Assembly: GCA_032718475.1 (NCBI GenBank)
Contig: JAUCBJ010004577.1
Coordinates: 1-64,000 of the forward strand
Direction of reading: 5' to 3'
Source: Nemertoderma westbladi
Lineage: Eukaryota; Xenacoelomorpha; Nemertodermatida; Nemertodermatidae
Length of the DNA stretch: 64,000 bases
Shown: piece by piece, positions 21,486-35,200 of the stretch
How positions within the stretch are numbered: the stretch's first letter is position 1
Layout: the number at the start of each line of letters is the position of its first letter
Program-made: the position numbers and the translations under genes
Notes under the pieces: generated by a model
Told to the model about the DNA's origin: nothing
Database searches by the model: none
The model's input: only the letters and a program-made list of their open reading frames with translations

Positions 21486-22640
21486 CTGAGCTATTCAACG
21501 TGGGCCTTCTAACCATTGGGGCGTTCAGCTTTAGATTCTTCCTTAACCTTGGCGTTGGTTGGCTTTTCAACCCAACGGGCTGATTGTCTGCTGTAATCGA
21601 CACAATTGATGGCAACATTATATATTTTTATTTCTACATTGTAATATATTAATATTGAAATAGACAGACTATTAGACCGGAGATAGATGGGCTTACCGGA
21701 CGGTCAGATGTGCAGACATCCGGACATTGAGACTGATAGATCGGACGTCCGGGCTACTCTTTTTGAGGGTTTAACCAATCAGCAGTTACCAAGTCTGACG
21801 CTAGGGTTATCATTTTTCGGGGGAAATCTACTCATGTTTAATCCTTCCGTGTTGAAAACTCACGCGAAGAAGAACTTATTAAACGAAAAATACTGATAAA
21901 TTAACCGGTGGCTATCGTATTTATTATAAACCAACCAGTAACGCAACTGATAAATTAAAATAGTAGTAAATAGAAACAGTTTAATATAACTCGTATCACA
22001 CAAGAGACGTCAACTAATATATATAGGATAATATGAATTATAATAATAGTAAGTAATATTTCTTGTACTTTATCCCATAATAAATAAACCTAGCATCGTA
22101 AAATTAAAAGGTTTTTTTTATTAGGTTTAACGAACCTAAATTCCTAGGTTATATACAACCATATATATATCCAAAGCACAGCAGTTCGAGTAGATAACAT
22201 CGGATAATTACCCAAAGGTTCTGTACAAGCGCGAGAGATATCTCAATTACTCGAGATAATGCCGTCTCTTAACCAATTTGGTTTCTTGGCTAAGTTCCTA
22301 TCAAAATCAGGGAAAATCATTACAGCAGAAGGGAATTAAAAAATAGTAGCGGCGTTGTTCAACCTTTGATAAAACCACAAACAACAAAATCTTGTTAATT
22401 GTTTATGATGGAGTGAATGTTAATTAATTTTCATCGTAAATAACATTCCAGGTGGATTTAAAACAATTCGGTCCCGAAACCGAAACCATGGGAACGACTT
22501 TTCTGGGATCGAATTGACCTGCTTCCAATACAAATCGCCGGGGTTTAAATAAAATGTAGTTAAACCTCATATTATTTGGGATAAAAACAATAATTTATCA
22601 AAACGTTTACGGGCAATAAATTATTTATAACAATTCGATT
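21486..22640. other. Intergenic AT-rich DNA, no gene recognised
   Basis: A 69-codon open frame at 21687-21896 has no recognisable domain. The rest is AT-rich with no clear repeats. Confidence 0.4.
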
Positions 22641-22650
22641 ATCTTCCAGG

Positions 22651-22941
22651 TTTAAAACGAATCAATTGGATGAATTTGAGCCGCTCAAAGATTTTGAAAG
22701 TGAAACAATATTATTCCTCCGGTTTTATCCTAATATGAACAATAATTGCGGATTCGCAAACAACGCAACATTGAATGAAAACCAGATAAAACTAATTGAA
22801 GAAAAACTTGTGGCGAAAATAAATCAGTTTTTTCTTGAAATTTGGATGGAAGTTTTACACCAATTTTGTTACAATAATTGCATAACAAATCGGGACATTA
22901 GCCTTTTTATAAATTTAGTACCACCAATAACAAGAAATTAG
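22651..22941 (+). CDS. Possible exon of an unknown plus-strand gene
   Basis: An open frame of about 94 codons follows a good 3' splice site (ATTATCTTCCAG|GTTTAAAAC). It encodes an acidic then hydrophobic stretch (DEFEPLKDFESETILFLRF, later LIEEKLVAKINQFFLEIWME) and ends at TAG 135 bp from the convergent FAM193 stop. Composition is not low-complexity. No homologue is recognised and no upstream exon was found, so it may be chance. Confidence 0.22.
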   Translation, partial: FKTNQLDEFEPLKDFESETILFLRFYPNMNNNCGFANNATLNENQIKLIEEKLVAKINQFFLEIWMEVLHQFCYNNCITNRDISLFINLVPPITRN

Positions 22942-23076
22942 ACTTATATAAATAACCCAGTAACCAATGAGATCGCCGTGTTACGTTCGAGACGGGTGAG
23001 TAATCGCTGAGTCATCAACCAATCAAAGTCCACAATGTCTTCTCGCTGTCTGTAGACCGGCGTCTGCCGTGCTCGA

Positions 23077-23246
23077 TCAGACTTTGCTGTTGATCTTCTT
23101 TAGGTCGAGACTGTTGAGATTTACAGCAACGCGCTCGCGTGGGGCCGATTTCGCAGATTCGAAACAGAAACGTTTGAAATCCTCCAACTCCCGTTCAAAC
23201 TCGTCGTCTGGGTCGATGCCGTCGTTGCGAGGGAGAAAAACCTCAT
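23077..23246 (-). CDS. FAM193: FAM193 last exon: conserved C-terminal domain
   Basis: Acceptor TTCCCTGTAG ends at 23247. The first two bases, AT, complete a GAT aspartate codon begun at the end of the previous exon, giving D-EVFLPRND. The core reads DEFERELEDFKRFCFESAK and the end NLNSLDLKKINSKV, matching the FAM193 C-terminal domain in layout: FLP motif, acidic segment, FKRFC, then a short basic end. The branch-point region just upstream is one copy of the 29-bp repeat unit. Confidence 0.92.
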
Positions 23247-26200
23247 CTACAGGGAATAAAGTAGAGTTAGAAGTAAACAACTGAATCAAGTGCAGTAAGT
23301 TATGGGGCTGTTCTGTTTGATTGGTTGTTATGTGAGTGCTTGCTAATTTTGGCCAGTATTAAATGCACTAAATCAACAATCACTCAATGTAACTTAGTAG
23401 TTTACATTTAAATATTAGAAGCACGCCGGTAGCTTTATGTACTCTCAGACTCTAACCAACTTACCTAATGAGTGATTGTTCAGTTGTTTGTAGTGACTGA
23501 CGTAATAATGAAAGTATGCAGGAATGTACTTAATAATAAATATAATAAATAAATATAATACAATACAATATGATGTCGGTCGGTCGGTCGGTCGGTCGGT
23601 CGGTCGGTCGGTCGGTCGGTCGGTCGGTCGGTCGGTCGGTCGGTCGGTCGGTCGGTCGGTCGGTCGGTCGGTCGGTCGGTCGGTCGGTCGGCGACCAGGC
23701 GACATCATTGGATGTTCAGAAAATGATTGCTTGTGATTTTACTCTCATGTAATAAACAAGTAAATAAAGTAGGGTTAAAAGAAAACAAGTTAATAAAGTA
23801 GGGTTAGAGGTAAACAAGTAAATAAAGTAGGGTTAAAAGTAAACAAGTAAATAAAGTAGGGTTGGAAGTAAACAAGTAAATAAAGTAGGGTTAAAAGTAA
23901 ACAAGTAAATAAAGTAGGGTTGGAAGTAAACAAGTAAATAAAGTAGAGTTGGAAGTAAACAAGTAAATAAAGTCGGGTTGGAAGTAAACAAGTAAATAAA
24001 GTAGAGTTGGAAGTAAACAAGTAAATAAAGTCGGGTTGGAAGTAAACAAGTAAATAAAGTAGGGTTAGAGGTAAACGAGTAAATAAAGTAGGGTTAGAGG
24101 TAAACGGGTAAATAAAGTAGGGTTAAAAGTAAACAAGTAAATAAAGTAGGGTTGGAAGTAAACAAGTAAATAAAGTAGGGTTAAAAGTAAACAAGTAAAT
24201 AAAGTAGGGTTGGAAGTAAACAAGTAAATAAAATAAAGTAGGGTTAAAAGTAAACAAGTAAATAAAGTAGGGTTAGAGGTAAACAAGTAAATAAAGTAGG
24301 GTTAAAAGTAAACAAGTAAATAAAGTAGGGTTGGAAGTAAACAAGTAAATAAAGTAGGGTTAAAAGTAAACAAGTAAATAAAGTAGGGTTGGAAGTAAAC
24401 AAGTAAATAAAGTAGAGTTGGAAGTAAACAAGTAAATAAAGTCGGGTTGGAAGTAAACAAGTAAATAAAGTAGGGTTAGAGGTAAACGAGTAAATAAAGT
24501 AGGGTTAGAGGTAAACGGGTAAATAAAGTAGGGTTAAAAGTAAACAAGTAAAAAAAGTAGGGTTAGAGGAAAACAATTAAATAAAGAGGGTTAGAACTAA
24601 ACAAGTAAATAAAGTAGGGCTAGAACTAAACAAGTAAGTAAAGTAGGGTTAGAGGTAAACAAGGAAATAAAGTAGGGTTGGAAGTAAACAAGTAAATAAA
24701 GCAGGGTTAGAGGTAAACAAGTAAATAAAGTAGGGTTAGAGGTAAACAAGTAAATAAAGAGGGTTAGAACTAAAGAAGTAAATAAAGTAGGGTTATAGGT
24801 AAACAAGTAAATAAAGTAGGGTTAGAGGTAAACAAGTAAATAAAGTAGAGTTAGAACTAAACAAGTAATAAAGTAGGGTTAAAAGTAAACAAGTAAATAA
24901 AGTAGGGTTAGAGGAAAACAAGTAAATAAAGAGGGTTAGAACTAAACAAGTAAATAAAGTAGGGCTAGAACTAAACAAGTAAATAAAGTAGGGTTAGAGG
25001 TAAACAAGGAAATAAAGTAGGGTTGGAAGTAAATAAGTAAATAAAGTAAGGTTAGAGGTAAACAAGTAAATAAAGTAGGGTTGGAAGTAAACACGTAAAT
25101 AAAGTAGGGTTAAAAGTAAACAAGTAAATAAAGTAGGGTTAGAAGTAAACAAGTAAATAAAGTAGGGTTAGAGGTAAACGAGTAGATAAAGTAGGGCTGG
25201 AGGTAAACAAGTAAATAAAGTAGGGTTAAAAGTAAACAAGTAAATAAAGTAGGGTTAGAGGAAAACAAGTAAATAAAGAGGGTTAGAACTAAACAAGAAA
25301 ATAAAGTAGGGCTAGAACTAAACAAGTAAATAAAGTAGGGTTAGAGGTAAACAAGGAAATAAAGTAGGGTTGGAAGTAAATAAGTAAATAAAGTAGGGTT
25401 AGAGGTAAACAAGTAAATAAAGTAGGGTTGGAAGTAAACAAGTAAATAAAGTAGGGTTAAAAGTAAACAAGTAAATAAAGTAGGGTTAGAAGTAAACAAG
25501 TAAATAAAGTAGGGTTAGAGGTAAACGAGTAGATAAAGTAGGGCTGGAGGTAAACAAGTAAATAAAGTAGAGTTAGAAGTAAACAAGTAAAAAAATAGAG
25601 AATGGTTAGAACTAAATAAGTAAATAAAGTAGGGTTAGAGGTAAACAAGTAAATAAAGTAGGGTTAGAACTAAACAAGTAAATAAAGTAGGGTTAGAGGT
25701 AAACAAGTAAATAAAGTAGGGTTAGAGGTAAACAAGTAAATAAAGTAGGGTTAGAGGTAAACAAGTAAATAAAGTAGGGTTAGAGGTAAACAAGTAAATA
25801 AAGTAGGGTTAGAACTAAACAAGTAAATAAAGTAGGGTTAGAGGTAAACAAGTAAATATATTAATTTAATTGCGCCATGGTACTGGCATTATGGTAGATA
25901 AAAACGGTATTTAATTAAATCAAATAAATAAGTAAAAACGTTAAAGAGTTAAAAGAGTTCGGTAAATTACGTATCATTAGAGGCCCAGGAGGTTAGCGTT
26001 CGCGAGTTTTCCTTGCATGTTAGTAGGTGGTATAGTGGGGCCGGGTCTCCGCACAGCAGACATACACAGCTCTCCAGGTTGGGGGCATGAAATTTATCTG
26101 TCGCACAGATCTTATGATGAAATCCGTGGACCGATACCCGTGTTGTTACGTGCCGACCGGATTGGTTAGGTTCTGTCCATTTTCGGTTCTGGAATGCCGG

Positions 26201-29200
26201 GCTGCTCCAGAACTCGACCGGAATTTCCGACTTCTTGGTTACGATATCTGCTCTATATTCCATCAAGGCAGCCGTATCGTTTAGGTGCAGATTACAAATG
26301 ATGTCCTCGACTAGAGTGTTCTCCCCGCACAAAGCTATCACAAGGCGATTCAATGTGCTTTTGTGTACGCCCAAGGTTTTCTTTAGGTAATTAGTCTTTA
26401 CTCTGTCAATTGTATGGAGGTTCGCGGTAGTCAGATGAGGCCAGATTAGATGTAGGTTGTACGTTATTATGGGTCGTATCTTTATGTTGAATACTTTTAT
26501 AGCGGTCGCCAGAGAAAGATAACGCGGGTTTGTAATGTTGTGGATAGACATTATAGATTTACAACAGATATTTGTAATGTGTGTCGAAAAGGATAACGTT
26601 GGCTGGAAAGTAACACCCAAATATGTGTAAGCGTTTCGGATTATAACAGGTTGCTGGTTGTAATAAAACTCATCTGCTTTACAAAGTTTACCTCCCCGTC
26701 GAAACTTGATCACGGCAGTTTTCTTTAAATTGACTGTGAGACCATTCAGAGCCGCCCACTCTGATAGAGCATTGAGGCCGGCTTGTAGACCTTCCCTGGT
26801 GTGTGAGTAAAACAGTAGATCGTCGGCAAACAGTAATATTACTAAAATGGCAGCCCGCTTGAGCGCATCTACCAGATCCGCAATGTATAGTATAAATAAA
26901 TAAGGACTGAGTGTATCACCCTGTAATAGGCCGATCAGCTGGCTTATTGGTTTGGTTTTACGCAACCCATCGAAGACTTGTATGTAATTGGTCGATAGTA
27001 GTATTTCTATAAATCGCAGCATTCTTCCTTTGAGCCCAAATAAACGGCGCAGTTTCTCGATGAGTTTAGGTCTTGGAACGGAATCGAATGCTTTCTTGAA
27101 ATCCACAAAGCATGCGTACAGGGGTCTCCTTGGTTGGTCGAGGTTACAGTTTATATCATGGAGCAATTGTTCAATGGGTTGTGCCGTAGATCTTCCCGGT
27201 AGGAAACCAAATTGTTCTCTGGGTATCAGGTGGCTGAAGGCGGCACGTAAGCGGCGAGCTACGAGACCAGTTAAGACCTTGTACGCATTGCACAACAACG
27301 CAATGCCTCGGTAGTTATCTGGTTCGTTACGTGGTCCTTTACCTTTGTACAACACCTTACATATACAAGATTTCCACGTAGATACAATGCGCATAGAAAT
27401 GAAGCATATGTTGAATAACGTTACCCAAAAGTAGAGAGTTAGCGGGAGTGCGGCTTTCAGTAATTCGTATGGGAGGCGGTCGGGTCCCCCGGACTTCCGA
27501 CTTGGTTTCTTCATAAACTCTTCCTCCACTTCCTCGGGAGTAAAAGGAGCATTATATGGAAGATCCTCTCCTTCACCGACGGTAGTGTATGGGACTGATT
27601 GCGATGGAGGTTCGGTAGGTGGGGTGGCTGTTGATAGTAGGTCACTGAAGTGTTTTTCCCATGCTGCCAGTGGGACTGGGCAAGGTGGTTCCGCTCTGCG
27701 TTGCTGCCACCATTTATAAGGCTCGGATTCGGCTCGAGCTATCAGTTTTTCTTCTTGGAGTTTTAGGTAGGCTGCGTGTTTTCCCTTCAGTAGGTTTTTG
27801 TATAATCGTTTCGTGCTACAAAGTAGTTCGCGTTCAGCTGGATCAACTTTGGCCCTATGGTGAAGCGTTATTACTTCTTGACGTCGTTTGTAACATTCCT
27901 CATCAAACCAGGGGTTTGATTCCTTAGAAAATATGATTGGTACGGCTGAATCTTTAATTGCCTCTGCAATATTTAAGTAGGCTGCGTCAATATCCTGCTC
28001 AAATTCCAAGAAGTTGAATGCGTTGTATAACCTAGGGTCCGCTTCCAGATTGTTTAAGTTGAGTTCTCTCTTAGTTTTTCTTTGAGAATCTTCCTTGGTC
28101 GTAGATTGTTGGTTGCTAAGGTCGTTTAGCTCCCATTCCATTCTAAGTGGTATGTGTTTCCTTAATCCATTTATCGGGTAGTCTATTGAGGAAACCTTAA
28201 CATTTGCAAATATTAAATCTATAAGACTAGAACCATTATGGCAGTAATAAGTTGGTTGAGTTAAATCATTCTGCAGTTCCAGTCCATAGTGACTTTCTTC
28301 CATGAGATATTGGAGACAATCCGCTTTGCAATTCTGTTTGTCCATTCTGGCGTTAAAATCACCGCCTAATATAATTGGTCCGTTGTAACCAGCGGGAACT
28401 GATTCGATCGCCTTATAAACGCCGTCCACTAACTCATCGCTACTAGTGTCGGGGTCGAAATAACAGCAGATAAAAACTCCAACATCTGAATTAATTGTTA
28501 CAAATGATCCTGATTTACTAACTAATTCCGGGTTCAGGTGAGGTTTAGCTGCAACTGTTATTCCCTCCATTGGTCTTCCCCTTCCTGCGGGTTTAGTCGC
28601 CTCCGTGCTCCAAGTATAGTACCCCGGTAGATCGGGTTCCTTAGTTGCGAAAGTCTCTGTTAATAGTAGGATATCAGGCCCGGACAATAAATCGTCAGAG
28701 GATAACTCAAGTACAGATTTCAGTCCTTCTATGTTCCACAGCAGGGTTGAAACGGTTAACGGTGTGGAGTGGCTATTTTGTCACGTACCAACAGTTGGTT
28801 GCGACCCAGCGACGGGCGCGTTGTTTGCGGACGGCTGGTCACGGCGCTTTAGCCCAAAGCGCTCGCGTTCGTCGTTTGACATCTTGTAGTTCTTTATGGT
28901 GATTCCGTCTCCCCAGATGTCCGGGTCCATCAGGGTTTCCCGGTGAGTCTGGCGCAGACGAGGTGGAAGGTGGCGTACCGCGAATCTGGATGATAAGCCA
29001 CGGGAAACACGTCTTCGATGGGAAGCTTCTCGCTTTTTAGGTAGTTGATAACGTCCTCACAGGTGGTGGTTGCTTCAAGGCGACCGAGACATATGTGTGC
29101 CTTCCTCGTCGCAGCGGGTGCGAGGGTCTGTCCCGGGGTAGCCGCCACTGCTCGTAAAGGCCCGCCAACCTTGCGACCGCGAGCGATAGAAGGCTGTGCT

Positions 29201-32200
29201 GGCGGAGCCTGTGGCCGAGTAGTCGCGGGTGGGAGAGTGGCACCTGAACAGGGAGGCCCGGTAGCGGTTACTACGGTTGCCGGGTTTCCGTTCCGAGTGA
29301 CGCTGCTATAACGCCGGCGGATTGGTCGATCTCCACCCGGAGTTGGATCGCGAGCATGACGAACTTCCTTTATCAGTTCATCCTTCGCATTGATGAGTTT
29401 CTGTTGGCAGTCGGCAAGTTTACCCCAGACTGGGGGTAACGAGGCGAGGTTCGAAGTGTACATAGAGTTCATCGCGAGGAGGTGTGTCATTAAGAGTTTT
29501 TCGTCCTCGTTTGATACACTCTTCTTTTGTTTTACTTTCGCGAATAAGGAGATAATATTCTCTTGGTGTTTCAAGAAGTCGTCGGCTGGAAGATCACCCA
29601 TTATAATAATACAATAATAAATCAATTAACCAATAGTAACGAGCAGATAATTAAAGAATCAAGCGCAGGATGGCAATGGCACTTTCACAAAAAAATCAAG
29701 TAAATAAGTATCAACAAGTAAATAAAGTAGGGTTAGAGGTAAACAAGTAAATAAAGTAGGGTTAGAACTACTAAACAAGTAAATAAAGTCGGGTTAGAGG
29801 TAAACAAGTAAATAAAGTAGGGTTAGAGGTAAACAAGTAAATAAAGTAGGGCTAGAAGTAAACAAGTAAATAAAGTAGGGTTAGAGGTAAACAAGTAAAT
29901 AAAGTAGGGTTAAAAGTAAACAAGTAAATAAAGTAGGGTTGGAAGTAAACAAGTAAATAAAGTAGGGTTAGAGGTAAACAATTAAATAAAGTAGGGTTAA
30001 AAGTAAACAAGTAAATAAAGTAGGGTTAGAGGAAAACGAGTAAATAAAGTAGGGTTAGAGGTAAACAAGTAAATAAAGTAGGGCTAGAAGTAAACAAGTA
30101 AATAAAGTAGGGTTAGAGGTAAACAAGTAAATAAAGTAGGGTTAGAGGTAAACAAGTAAATAAAGTAGGGTTAGAGGTAAACAAGTAAATAAAGTAGGGT
30201 TAGAGGTAAACAATTAAATAAAGTAGGGTTAAAAGTAAACAAGTAAATAAAGTAGGGTTAGAGGAAAACGAGTAAATAAAGTAGGGTTAGAGGTAAACAA
30301 GTAAATAAAGTAGGGTTAGAGGTAAACAATTAAATAAAGTAGGGTTAAAAGTAAACAAGTAAATAAAGTAGGGTTAGAGGAAAACGAGTTAATAAAGTAG
30401 GGTTAGAACTAAACAAGTAAATAAAGTAGGGTTAAAAGTAAACAAGTAAATAAAGTAGGGTTAGAACTAAACAAGTAAATAAAGTAGGGTTAGAGGTAAA
30501 CAAGTAAATAAAGTAGGGTTAGAACTAAACAAGTAAATAAAGTAGGGTTAGAGGTAAACAAGTAAATAAAGTAGGGTTAGAGGTAAACAAGTAAATAAAG
30601 TAGGGTTAGAGGTAAACAATTAAATAAAGTAGGGTTAAAAGTAAACAAGTAAATAAAGTAGGGTTAGAGGAAAACGAGTAAATAAAGTAGGGTTAGAGGT
30701 AAACAAGTAAATAAAGTAGGGCTAGAAGTAAACAAGTAAATAAAGTAGGGTTAGAGGTAAACAAGTAAATAAAGTAGGGTTAGAGGTAAACAAGTAAATA
30801 AAGTAGGGCTAGAAGTAAACAAGTAAATAAAGTAGGGTTGGAAGTAAAAAAGTAAATAAAGTAGGGTTAGAGGTAAACAAGTAAATAAAGTAGGGTTAGA
30901 GGTAAACAAGTAAATAAAGAGGGTTAGAACTAAACAAGTAAATAAAGTAGGGTTATAGGTAAACAAGTAAATAAAGTAGGGTTAGAGGTAAACAAGTAAA
31001 TAAAGTAGAGTTAGAACTAAACAAGTAAATAAAGTAGGGTTGGAAGTAAACAAGTAAATAAAGTAGGGTTAGAACTAAACAAGTAAATAAAGTAGGGTTA
31101 GAGGTAAACAAGTAAATAAAGTAGGGTTAGAACTAAACAAGTAAATAAAGTAGGGTTATAGGTAAACAAGTAAATAAAGTAGGGTTAGAGGTAAACAAGT
31201 AAAAAAAGTAGGGTTAGAAGTAAACAAGTAAATAAAGTAGGGTTAAAAGTAAACAAGTAAATAAAGTAGGGTTAAGAGTAAACAAGTAAATAAAGTAGGG
31301 TTAGAGGTAAACAAGTAAATAAAGTAGGGTTAGAGGAAAACGAGTAAATAAAGTAGGGTTAGAGGTAAACAAGTAAATAAAGAGGGTTAAAAGTAAACAA
31401 GTAAATAAAGTAGGGTTAAGAGTAAACAAGTAAATAAAGTAGGGTTGGAAGTAAACAAGTAAATAAAGTAGGGTTAGAGGTAAACAAGTAAATAAAGTAG
31501 GGTTAGAGGTAAACAAGTAAATAAAGAGGGTTAGAACTAAACAAGTAAATAAAGTAGGGTTATAGGTAAACAAGTAAATAAAGTAGGGTTAAAAGTAAAC
31601 AAGTAAATAAAGTAGGGTTAAGAGTAAACAAGTAAATAAATTAGGGTTGGAAGTAAACAAGTAAATAAAGTAGGCTTAGAGGTAAACAAGTAAATAAAGT
31701 AGGGTTAGAGGTAAACAAGTAAATAAAGTAGGGTTAGAGGTAAACGAGTAAATAAAGTAGGGTTATAGGTAAACAAGTAAATAAAGTAGGGTTAAAAGTA
31801 AACAAGTAAATAAAGTAGGGTTACGAGTAAACAAGTAAATAAAGTATGGTTAGAGGTAAACAAGTAAATAAAGTAGGGTTAGAAGTAAACAAGTAAATAA
31901 AGTAGGGTTAAAAGTAAACAAGTAAATAAAGTAGGGTTAGAGGTAAACAAGTAAATAAAGAGGGTTAGAACTAAACAAGTAAATAAAGTAGGGTTATAGG
32001 TATACAAGTAAATAAAGTAGGGTAAGAGGTAAACAAGTAAATAAAGTAGAGTTAGAACTAAACAAGTAAATAAAGTAGGGTTGGAAGTAAACAAGTAAAT
32101 AAAGTAGGGTTAAAAGTAAACAAGTAAATAAAGTAGAGTTGGAAGTAAACAAGTAAATAAAGTAGCGTTAGAGGTAAACAAGTAAATAAAGTAGGGTTGG

Positions 32201-35200
32201 AAGTAAACAAGTAAATAAAGTATAGCGTTAAAAGTAAACAAGTAAATAAAGTAGGGTTAGAACTAAACAAGTAAATAAAGTAGGGTTAGAGGTAAACAAG
32301 TAAATAAAGTAGGGTTAGAGGTAAACAAGTAAATAAAGTAGGGTTAGAGGTAAACAAGTAAATAAAGTAGGGTTAGAGGAAAACGAGTACATAAAGTAGG
32401 GTTAGAACTAAACAAATAAATAAAGTAGGGCCAGAAGTAAACAAGTAAATAAAGTAGGGTTAGAGGTAAACAAGTAAATAAAGTAGGGTTAGAGGTAAAC
32501 AAGTAAATAAAGTAGGGTTAGAGGAAAACGAGTAAATAAAGTAGGGTTAGAGGTAAACAAGTAAATAAAGTAGGGCTAGAAGTAAACAAGTAAATAAAGT
32601 AGAGTTAGAGGTAAACAAGTAAATAAAGTAGGGTTAGAGGTAAACAAGTAAATAAAGTAGGGTTAGAGGAAAACGAGTAAATAAAGTAGGGTTAGAGGTA
32701 AACAAGTAAATAAAGTAGGGTTAGAGGTAAACAAGTAAATAAAGTAGGGTTAGAGGTAAACAAGTAAATAAAGTAGGGTTAGAGGTAAACAAGTAAATAA
32801 AGTAGGGTTAGAGGAAAACGAGTAAATAAAGTAGGGTTAGAGGTAAACAAGTAAATAAAGTAGGGCTAGAAGTAAACAAGTAAATAAAGTAGGGTTAGAG
32901 GTAAACAAGTAAATAAAGTAGGGTTAGAGGTAAACAAGTAAATAAAGAGGGTTAGAACTAAACAAGTAAATAAAGTAGGGCTAGAACTAAACAAGTAAAT
33001 AAAGTAGGGTTAGAGGTAAACAAGGAAATAAAGTAGGGTTGGAAGTAAATAAGTAAATAAAGTAGGGTTAGAGGTAAACAAGTAAATAAAGTAGGGTTGG
33101 AAGTAAACAAGTAAATAAAGTAGGGTTAGAGGTAAACAAGTAAATAAAGTAGGGTTAGAACTAAACAAGTAAATAAAGTAGGGCTAGAAGTAAACAAGTA
33201 AATAAAGTAGGGTTAGAACTAAACAAGTAAATAAAGTAGGGCTAGAAGTAAACAAGTAAATAGAGTAGGGTTAGAGGTAAACAAGTAAATAAAGTAGGGT
33301 TAGAGGAAAACGAGTAAATAAAGTAGGGTTAGAGGTAAACAAGTAAATAAAGAGGGTTAGAACTAAACAAGTAAATAAAGTAGGGTTATAGGTAAACAAG
33401 TAAATAAAGTAGGGTTAGAGGTAAACAAGTAAAAAAAGTAGGGTTAGAAGTAAACAAGTAAATAAAGTAGGGTTAAAAGTAAACAAGTAAATAAAGTAGG
33501 GTTAAGAGTAAACAAGTAATTAAAGTAGGGTTGGAAGTAAACAAGTAAATTAAAGTAGGGTTAGAGGTAAACAAGTAAATAAAGTAGGGTTAGAGGTAAA
33601 CAAGTAAATAAAGAGGGTTAAAAGTAAACAAGTAAATAAAGTAGGGTTAAGAGTAAACAAGTAAATAAAGTAGGGTTGGAAGTAAACAAGTAAATAAAGT
33701 AGGGTTAGAGGTAAACAAGTAAATAAAGTAGGGTTAGAGGTAAACAAGTAAATAAAGAGGGTTAGAACTAAACAAGTAAATAAAGTAGGGTTATAGGTAA
33801 ACAAGTAAATAAAGTAGGGTTAAAAGTAAACAAGTAAATAAAGTAGGGTTAAGAGTAAACAAGTAAATAAATTAGGGTTGGAAGTAAACAAGTAAATAAA
33901 GTAGGCTTAGAGGTAAACAAGTAAATAAAGTAGGGTTAGAGGTAAACAAGTAAATAAAGTAGGGTTAGAGGTAAACGAGTAAATAAAGTAGGGTTATAGG
34001 TAAACAAGTAAATAAAGTAGGGTTAAAAGTAAACAAGTAAATAAAGTAGGGTTACGAGTAAACAAGTAAATAAAGTATGGTTAGAGGTAAACAAGTAAAT
34101 AAAGTAGGGTTAGAAGTAAACAAGTAAATAAAGTAGGGTTAAAAGTAAACAAGTAAATAAAGTAGGGTTAGAGGTAAACAAGTAAATAAAGAGGGTTAGA
34201 ACTAAACAAGTAAATAAAGTAGGGTTATAGGTATACAAGTAAATAAAGTAGGGTAAGAGGTAAACAAGTAAATAAAGTAGAGTTAGAACTAAACAAGTAA
34301 ATAAAGTAGGGTTGGAAGTAAACAAGTAAATAAAGTAGGGTTAAAAGTAAACAAGTAAATAAAGTAGAGTTGGAAGTAAACAAGTAAATAAAGTAGCGTT
34401 AGAGGTAAACAAGTAAATAAAGTAGGGTTGGAAGTAAACAAGTAAATAAAGTATAGCGTTAAAAGTAAACAAGTAAATAAAGTAGGGTTAGAACTAAACA
34501 AGTAAATAAAGTAGGGTTAGAACTAAACAAGTAAATAAAGTAGGGTTAGAGGTAAACAAGTAAATAAAGTAGGGTTAGAGGTAAACAAGTAAATAAAGTA
34601 GGGTTAGAGGAAAACGAGTACATAAAGTAGGGTTAGAACTAAACAAATAAATAAAGTAGGGCCAGAAGTAAACAAGTAAATAAAGTAGGGTTAGAGGTAA
34701 ACAAGTAAATAAAGTAGGGTTAGAGGTAAACAAGTAAATAAAGTAGGGTTAGAGGAAAACGAGTAAATAAAGTAGGGTTAGAGGTAAACAAGTAAATAAA
34801 GTAGGGCTAGAAGTAAACAAGTAAATAAAGTAGAGTTAGAGGTAAACAAGTAAATAAAGTAGGGTTAGAGGTAAACAAGTAAATAAAGTAGGGTTAGAGG
34901 AAAACGAGTAAATAAAGTAGGGTTAGAGGTAAACAAGTAAATAAAGTAGGGTTAGAGGTAAACAAGTAAATAAAGTAGGGTTAGAGGTAAACAAGTAAAT
35001 AAAGTAGGGTTAGAGGTAAACAAGTAAATATAGTAGGGTTAGAGGAAAACGAGTAAATAAAGTAGGGTTAGAGGTAAACAAGTAAATAAAGTAGGGCTAG
35101 AAGTAAACAAGTAAATAAAGTAGGGTTAGAGGTAAACAAGTAAATAAAGTAGGGTTAGAGGTAAACAAGTAAATAAAGAGGGTTAGAACTAAACAAGTAA

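Larger units (their letters stand above)
25859..29695 (-). mobile_element. Nearly full-length LINE inserted in the 29-bp array
   Basis: Two ORFs on the minus strand, 5' end near 29690 and 3' end near 25866. The target duplication is probably CAAGTAAATA, seen at both edges but partly masked because the array itself contains it. The 3' end is an AT-rich TTAAT-type tail rather than poly(A), as in CR1- and jockey-like elements. The surrounding array has the same unit on both sides, so the insertion is later than the array's growth there. Confidence 0.85.

Noticed and set aside
23445-23752. SVGR/PTDR repeat open frames
   Set aside because: Produced by the (CGGT)n microsatellite.
26988-27314. Plus-strand open frames across the LINE
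   Set aside because: Shadows of the intact minus-strand ORF2 and ORF1.
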